From Desulfurococcales archaeon (GTDB lineage: Archaea > Thermoproteota > Thermoprotei_A > Sulfolobales > Desulfurococcaceae): a stretch of 8,615 nt of DNA. Where the stretch lies: NCBI GenBank assembly GCA_015522345.1, contig WAML01000149.1:1-8615 (forward strand), read 5' to 3'. The position numbers and the translations under genes were made by a program. Of the stretch, positions 5,132 to 8,615 are shown piece after piece. The notes under the pieces are model-generated. The model did no database searches. It saw only the letters and a list, made by a program, of their open reading frames with translations, and was not told the DNA's origin. The first letter of the stretch is position 1, and every line of letters starts with the position of its first letter.

Positions 5132-7144
5132 CTATTTTAGTAGGCTAGCGTTTACTGCAACTATTACTGTACTTACAGACATAAATAGTGCTCCAAGGGC
5201 TGGTGGTAGTAGGAATCCTATGTTATAGAATACTCCTGCTGCAGCTGGTATAGCAAATACATTGTATCCTATAGCCCATGCAAGGTTTTGTTTAATCTTC
5301 TTGTATGTTCTCCTCGATATATCTATTACTTTCACTACATCCCGTGGATCATTCTTTACCAATACTATATCGGCTGATTCAATAGCTATGTCTGTACCAG
5401 CTCCAATAGCTATTCCTACGTCAGCCTCCATGAGAGCAGGAGCATCATTTACTCCATCACCCACCATTGCGACAATATAGCCTTTCTCTTTAATCTTTTT
5501 AACAACCTCGATCTTTTGGTGTGGAAGAACTTCTGCATAATACTCGTCAATACCTAGTTCACGAGACACTCTCTCTGCAACACTCTTTTGATCACCGGTT
5601 AACATTACAACTCTTATGCCCATTTCCTTAAGCTTTCTAACAGCTTCATAAGATTCTCTACGTATTTTATCATCTAGGATAATCATACCTCTAACACTAT
5701 TATCTATAACAATAAAAACAGTCGTATACCCTAGACCAATATATTCTCTAGCTTTACTAGGCAATTCAATTCCCTTCTCTAATACATAGTACTGGTTGAC
5801 AACAGCTACTTTCCTCCCATCAACAACTCCTTCAACACCTTTCCCAGGAATATTCTTGAAATCCCTTGGATCACTTAATCCTATGCTATTCTCGACAGCA
5901 TACTCTACAATAGCTTTAGCAATAGGATGCTCACTATACTTCTCAAGACTAGCCGCCAAAGACACTATTTCTTCTCTAGAAAAACTCTCGTCAAAAACAA
6001 CAACGTTTTTAACTATAGGTCTTCCTTCAGTCAAAGTACCTGTTTTATCCATTACAACAGCGTTTACTTTAAACGCTTTCTCAAAAACTTCTCTATTCCT
6101 AACCAATATACCATTACTAGCAGTTATAGCTGTTGAACGAGCTATAACTAAGGGGATAGCGAGGCCTAGTGCGTGTGGACAAGTAATAACCATTACAGTA
6201 ACTGCTCTCTCCAAAGCAAAAACTGGGTCGCCGATAAATAGTAGCCATACAATAAAAGTTACACTACCTACACTCAATGCAATAATAGTCAACCACTTAG
6301 CTATACGATTAGCAATGTCTTGTACCCGCGATTTACTAGCTTGCACACGCTTTATAAGCTCAATTACTTGAGACAAATAAGTTTCTTCACCAATAGATAC
6401 AGCCTCTACGATCAAGGAGCCGTCAAGATTAACTGTTCCAGCAATAACCTTAGATCCAATAGTCTTGTATACAGGCTTTGATTCACCAGTAACAATGGAT
6501 TCATCAACACTAGAAGACCCTTCAACAACAACTCCATCAACAGGTATTTTCTCGCCGGGCTTAACAAGTATTTTATCACCTTTTCTCAAACTAGATACAT
6601 GGACATCAACTACTTCGCCATCTTTAATCAAATGGGCCATACTAGGAAGTGCTTTAACAAGTTTCTCTAGAGCTTTAGAAGCACCCATAACACTCTTCAT
6701 TTCAATCCAGTGGCCAAGGAGCATTACATCAATTAAAGTAGCTAATTCCCAAAAGAAAGTCTTACCAGGGATAAAGAATGTAGTCATAGAACTATATACA
6801 TAAGCAGTTGTTATAGCAACGCCTATTAACGTCATCATGCCCGGGAGTCTCTCTTTAACTTCTCTATAAAGTCCTACGAGGAAAGGTTTTCCACCATAAA
6901 CGTAGACTATAGACGATAAAAACCATAATAAGTAAGTACTACCAGCAAACTCTAATCTAAAGCCTAGGAAATTCTGGATAGTTGGAGAAAGCAAGAGTAT
7001 AGGTATAGTAAGTATTGCAGACACTACAAACCTGCGTTTAAAGTCTTCAATCATAGCCTCGTGGCCGAGAGAATGCGTATGGGTATGTGTAGAAGCTTTA
7101 GCGTGACTACTATGATTAACGTGTTTATGATGTTCTTTTTCCAT
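5132..7144 (-). CDS. copB: CopB-type heavy-metal P1B ATPase (copper/silver exporter)
   Basis: A 670-residue membrane pump that uses ATP to move copper or silver ions out of the cytoplasm. Nine His occur in residues 5-28, forming a metal-binding tail in place of the CxxC domains of CopA. Six helices precede the catalytic domains. Visible motifs are the actuator TGES (219-222), the membrane CPH (322-324) that marks the CopB group, phosphorylation DKTGT (366-370), the P1B His-Pro pair SEHP (404-407), TGDQ (516-519) and GDGVNDAP (562-569). GYNVFAIP (626-633) and MSVST (655-659) lie in the last two helices. No key residue is missing and the length is usual. Start is ATG. It is divergent from the Cys/His-rich secreted protein and probably shares its control region. 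CPH pumps are linked to Cu2+ or Ag+, while the exact ion is inference. Confidence 0.93.
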   Translation of the reverse strand: MEKEHHKHVNHSSHAKASTHTHTHSLGHEAMIEDFKRRFVVSAILTIPILLLSPTIQNFLGFRLEFAGSTYLLWFLSSIVYVYGGKPFLVGLYREVKERLPGMMTLIGVAITTAYVYSSMTTFFIPGKTFFWELATLIDVMLLGHWIEMKSVMGASKALEKLVKALPSMAHLIKDGEVVDVHVSSLRKGDKILVKPGEKIPVDGVVVEGSSSVDESIVTGESKPVYKTIGSKVIAGTVNLDGSLIVEAVSIGEETYLSQVIELIKRVQASKSRVQDIANRIAKWLTIIALSVGSVTFIVWLLFIGDPVFALERAVTVMVITCPHALGLAIPLVIARSTAITASNGILVRNREVFEKAFKVNAVVMDKTGTLTEGRPIVKNVVVFDESFSREEIVSLAASLEKYSEHPIAKAIVEYAVENSIGLSDPRDFKNIPGKGVEGVVDGRKVAVVNQYYVLEKGIELPSKAREYIGLGYTTVFIVIDNSVRGMIILDDKIRRESYEAVRKLKEMGIRVVMLTGDQKSVAERVSRELGIDEYYAEVLPHQKIEVVKKIKEKGYIVAMVGDGVNDAPALMEADVGIAIGAGTDIAIESADIVLVKNDPRDVVKVIDISRRTYKKIKQNLAWAIGYNVFAIPAAAGVFYNIGFLLPPALGALFMSVSTVIVAVNASLLK

Positions 7145-7167
7145 AGCTATTTAACACCACATGACAA

Positions 7168-7179
7168 AATAATATTGTT
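7168..7179. promoter_or_regulatory. Near-palindrome close to the predicted copB start point
   Basis: AATAATATTGTT is a 12-bp palindrome with one mismatched pair, lying about where copB transcription should begin (near 7177). It could be an operator, but very AT-rich DNA makes such palindromes common. Confidence 0.2.
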
Positions 7180-7198
7180 ATACTTGATAATGATCTAT

Positions 7199-7206
7199 GT
7201 ATAAAT
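7199..7206 (-). promoter_or_regulatory. Promoter of copB
   Basis: On the minus strand ATTTATAC is a good TATA box. A start about 25 bases on falls near 7177, giving a leader of about 33 bases before the ATG. A second TATA-like stretch, AGTATAAC (about 7177-7184), is also possible. Confidence 0.45.
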
Positions 7207-7251
7207 GCCTTCTTATACTTTATTTCTCACCAGCGCTAATATAAGCTTGAT

Positions 7252-7263
7252 AAAATATATTTT
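7252..7263 (+). promoter_or_regulatory. Promoter (TATA) of the Cys/His-rich secreted protein gene
   Basis: AAAATATATTTT is a perfect 12-bp palindrome and a strong TATA box candidate. A start about 25 bases on lies near 7283, at the centre of the AAGATAC inverted repeat. The leader would be about 60 bases. Confidence 0.45.
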
Positions 7264-7275
7264 CTGTATGGATAA

Positions 7276-7290
7276 AAGATACAGTATCTT
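7276..7290. promoter_or_regulatory. Candidate operator, 15-bp inverted repeat
   Basis: AAGATAC-A-GTATCTT is a perfect 7+1+7 inverted repeat centred at 7283, where transcription of the gene at 7344 is predicted to start. A dimeric repressor bound here would block initiation. A looser copy of the half-site, TTATCTTGATAC, lies at 7306-7317. Metal-responsive control is suggested by the neighbours, not by the motif itself. Confidence 0.45.
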
Positions 7291-7343
7291 CTTATTAACT
7301 AGCAGTTATCTTGATACTTAGTAGGTAGGAGTTTGAGAAGACA

Positions 7344-8075
7344 TTGAAGAGTATACTAGCCTATACTATACTATTAACGTTATTGGTTGCAACGGGAATA
7401 GGGTATTCTATGTGGATTGATAGGGTTAGTATAAATGTATACGTAGACCCTGGAAAACAAGATACTAGTATAGTCGATCAAAGAGCGTGCCAAATATGTG
7501 AAGAAGAAAATGAGCACCAATGCTGTAGCCGTAGCCACAGCGATAACAACCACGGTAACTCATCTTATACAGTAATAACAGACATAAACATTACATCAGA
7601 TGGCTCAAGGATCTACATCTATAACATAGAATGCTGCAATACTACACACCAAGGATGCAGTGGCGGCGGATGCTGTAACTCTATAGACTCTATAGGCAAC
7701 AACAAATTGAATTGCAGAGATTGCAATCACCATGACTACAGCGAGGGTAATGAGACTATTCTATGGATTGGATTTGTTTTAAGAAATAACGGAGACATAC
7801 CAATGAGAGTTCATGAAGTACAAGTTGTCATTTATGGAAGCTATGGAGACTATGATAAAACATACTATTTCTATGGAGGAAACTATGTTACAGTACCAGA
7901 GAGTATATGGGATAACATTAATTGTACACAATTACCGTACAGCGGCTATTCAACAAATAAGATAATAGACCCTAATAGAAAAGCAGTTATATGGCTAAAA
8001 CTATCTCTAGAAAACTGTACTACAATTTACAAGATAACAGTAACCCCTATCATAAAGGCTTGGAATACTCCATGA
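7344..8075 (+). CDS. Secreted Cys/His-rich protein, putative extracytoplasmic metal-binding protein
   Basis: A 243-residue exported protein of no family I can name with confidence. Residues 4-20 form a signal peptide or N-terminal anchor, followed by SMWIDRVSINVYVDPG. That opening recalls SipW/TasA-type surface proteins (a W-D pattern then a V-x-P/T-G strand), but the match is loose. Residues 49-130 hold 11 Cys (49, 52, 60, 61, 97, 98, 105, 110, 111, 124, 127) and 6 His (58, 65, 70, 102, 129, 130), including CQIC, three CC pairs and CRDCNHH. The C-terminal half (138-243) is beta-rich with Cys194 and Cys225, perhaps a disulfide. Six N-glycosylation sequons (72, 82, 99, 136, 193, 224) agree with an outside location. 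Start is TTG, the only start after an in-frame TAG; TAGGAG lies upstream. Its divergent pairing with copB suggests copper binding outside the cell; this is inference. Confidence 0.8.
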   Translation: MKSILAYTILLTLLVATGIGYSMWIDRVSINVYVDPGKQDTSIVDQRACQICEEENEHQCCSRSHSDNNHGNSSYTVITDINITSDGSRIYIYNIECCNTTHQGCSGGGCCNSIDSIGNNKLNCRDCNHHDYSEGNETILWIGFVLRNNGDIPMRVHEVQVVIYGSYGDYDKTYYFYGGNYVTVPESIWDNINCTQLPYSGYSTNKIIDPNRKAVIWLKLSLENCTTIYKITVTPIIKAWNTP

Positions 8076-8139
8076 ATAACTAATACAAACATATATACTC
8101 CAATAATCTTCGGCCGTAATTCTTAATATTCTCTACATG

Positions 8140-8157
8140 TTATTCAATTTATTCAAT
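8140..8157 (+). repeat. Tandem 9-bp duplication in the promoter region of the last gene
   Basis: TTATTCAAT is repeated perfectly back to back (8140-8148, 8149-8157) and is followed by AAAAAG. The TATA box of the gene at 8187 probably lies in this block, either TTTATT (start near 8175) or AATAAAAAG, which would give an almost leaderless transcript. Confidence 0.4.
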
Positions 8158-8186
8158 AAAAAGTAGTTTTATCGAAGGCGATAGCA

Positions 8187-8615
8187 GTGAGAGAAGAAGA
8201 AACTATTCTAATTATTGCTTTAATCCTCATAGTAGTAGTTGTCGTAGCTGTTGTTGCAGTAATATTTTTACTGGGCTTCGGGCTCCCCGGCTTCTTAGCT
8301 ATGGGTCTTCATAGAGCCTCTATTGTTGAAGAAAAGCCTAATATAGGTATACAATTGCTAAATGTTTACTATAATGCAGGACAGATCGTACTTGGCATAG
8401 ATAATAACTCCGATAAGACGTACACGGTTACTGTACAAATAAAGGGGTGCACGTTATATCAGCGAAAAACCATTACTATAGAAGCTTATAGCCGCGATTT
8501 AATAACTCTAAAAGTAGATCCCTATGTTCTTAAATCAGGGTGTACATTAACTGTTAAAGTATGGTATAAAGATAGAGTAGTAGCTCATAAGACATTTGAT
8601 ATTGAAAGCAAGTAT
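8187..8615 (+). CDS. Membrane-anchored extracytoplasmic protein, unidentified (3' end outside window)
   Basis: An open frame of 143 codons that runs off the right edge without a stop. GTG at 8187 is taken as start because GAAGGCGAT lies 5 bases upstream and the product begins with a short acidic segment before a membrane helix. Residues 7-30 are a strongly hydrophobic Val/Ile/Leu helix. The rest, about 50-143, alternates hydrophobic and polar residues as in a beta-sandwich: IGIQLLNVYYNAGQIVLGI, then VTVQIKGC and LTVKVWYKD. Cys88 and Cys119, each preceded by Gly, could form a disulfide, and NNS (73-75) is a glycosylation sequon. This looks like a CARDB- or Ig-like domain displayed outside the cell. 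It is codirectional with the Cys/His-rich gene, 111 bp downstream, with its own likely promoter. No function can be named. Confidence 0.78.
   Translation, partial: MREEETILIIALILIVVVVVAVVAVIFLLGFGLPGFLAMGLHRASIVEEKPNIGIQLLNVYYNAGQIVLGIDNNSDKTYTVTVQIKGCTLYQRKTITIEAYSRDLITLKVDPYVLKSGCTLTVKVWYKDRVVAHKTFDIESKY

Larger units (their letters stand above)
7183..7316. repeat. CTTGATA repeated three times at about 63-bp intervals
   Basis: The heptamer CTTGATA occurs at 7183-7189, 7246-7252 and 7310-7316, all in the same orientation in the copB divergent region. The starts are 63 and 64 bases apart, close to six turns of B-DNA. Such phasing would put three bound proteins on one face of the helix. It may be chance, as the motif is short and the DNA AT-rich. 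Confidence 0.28.

Noticed and set aside
5796..6371. 191-codon open frame on the plus strand
   Set aside because: It lies entirely antisense to copB over its catalytic core and has a Ser/Thr-rich composition typical of shadow frames. The minus-strand product carries all ATPase motifs.

Overview
The window looks chromosomal and archaeal, from a hyperthermophilic crenarchaeon, most likely Desulfurococcales; the genus cannot be fixed from sequence alone. The evidence is an archaeal RpoH, an Orc1/Cdc6 initiator, an archaeal DUF99 protein, a DUF401 membrane protein, AT-rich DNA full of ATA/CTA/AGA/AGG codons, TTG starts on several genes, archaeal TATA-type promoters and intron-less tRNAs.

Layout, left to right. 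(1) rpoH (24-287, minus) starts at the left edge; its operon partner, probably rpoB, should lie just outside. (2) tRNA-Lys(TTT) (466-539, plus) has a G+C hairpin flush against its 5' end. (3) Positions 540-1135 hold no intact gene, only short minus-strand open segments that may be a decayed small gene. (4) A minus-strand pair, orc1/cdc6 (1735-2928) then a DUF99 protein (1136-~1738), with abutting ends; the DUF99 frame has no normal start codon in front of its conserved N-terminus. The gap 2929-3185 carries two CCAGTG boxes beside cdc6 and is a candidate replication origin. (5) A DUF401 transporter-like membrane protein (3186-4433, plus) diverges from cdc6. (6) 4434-4803 is gene-poor, with a nested inverted repeat and a possible 34-residue ORF. 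(7) 4804-5049 is an 81-codon ORF that runs antisense into tRNA-Ala(GGC) (4984-5060, minus). This is the arrangement expected of the Int(N) fragment left by an SSV-type virus or plasmid integrated in a tRNA gene. (8) A copper/silver P1B ATPase of the CopB type (5132-7144, minus) diverges from a secreted Cys/His-rich protein (7344-8075, plus). The 199-bp region between them holds palindromes and a repeated heptamer. (9) A membrane-anchored extracytoplasmic protein (8187 to beyond the right edge) follows on the plus strand.

How the genes fit together. The left part is information processing (RNA polymerase, tRNA, replication initiation, a probable nuclease-fold protein). The right part looks like a metal-handling module: a copper-exporting ATPase with a His-rich tail facing a secreted protein with 11 Cys and 6 His in about 80 residues, followed by another cell-surface protein. 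That module is the best candidate here for something not previously described. The tRNA-Ala junction between the two parts carries the likely trace of an old integration.
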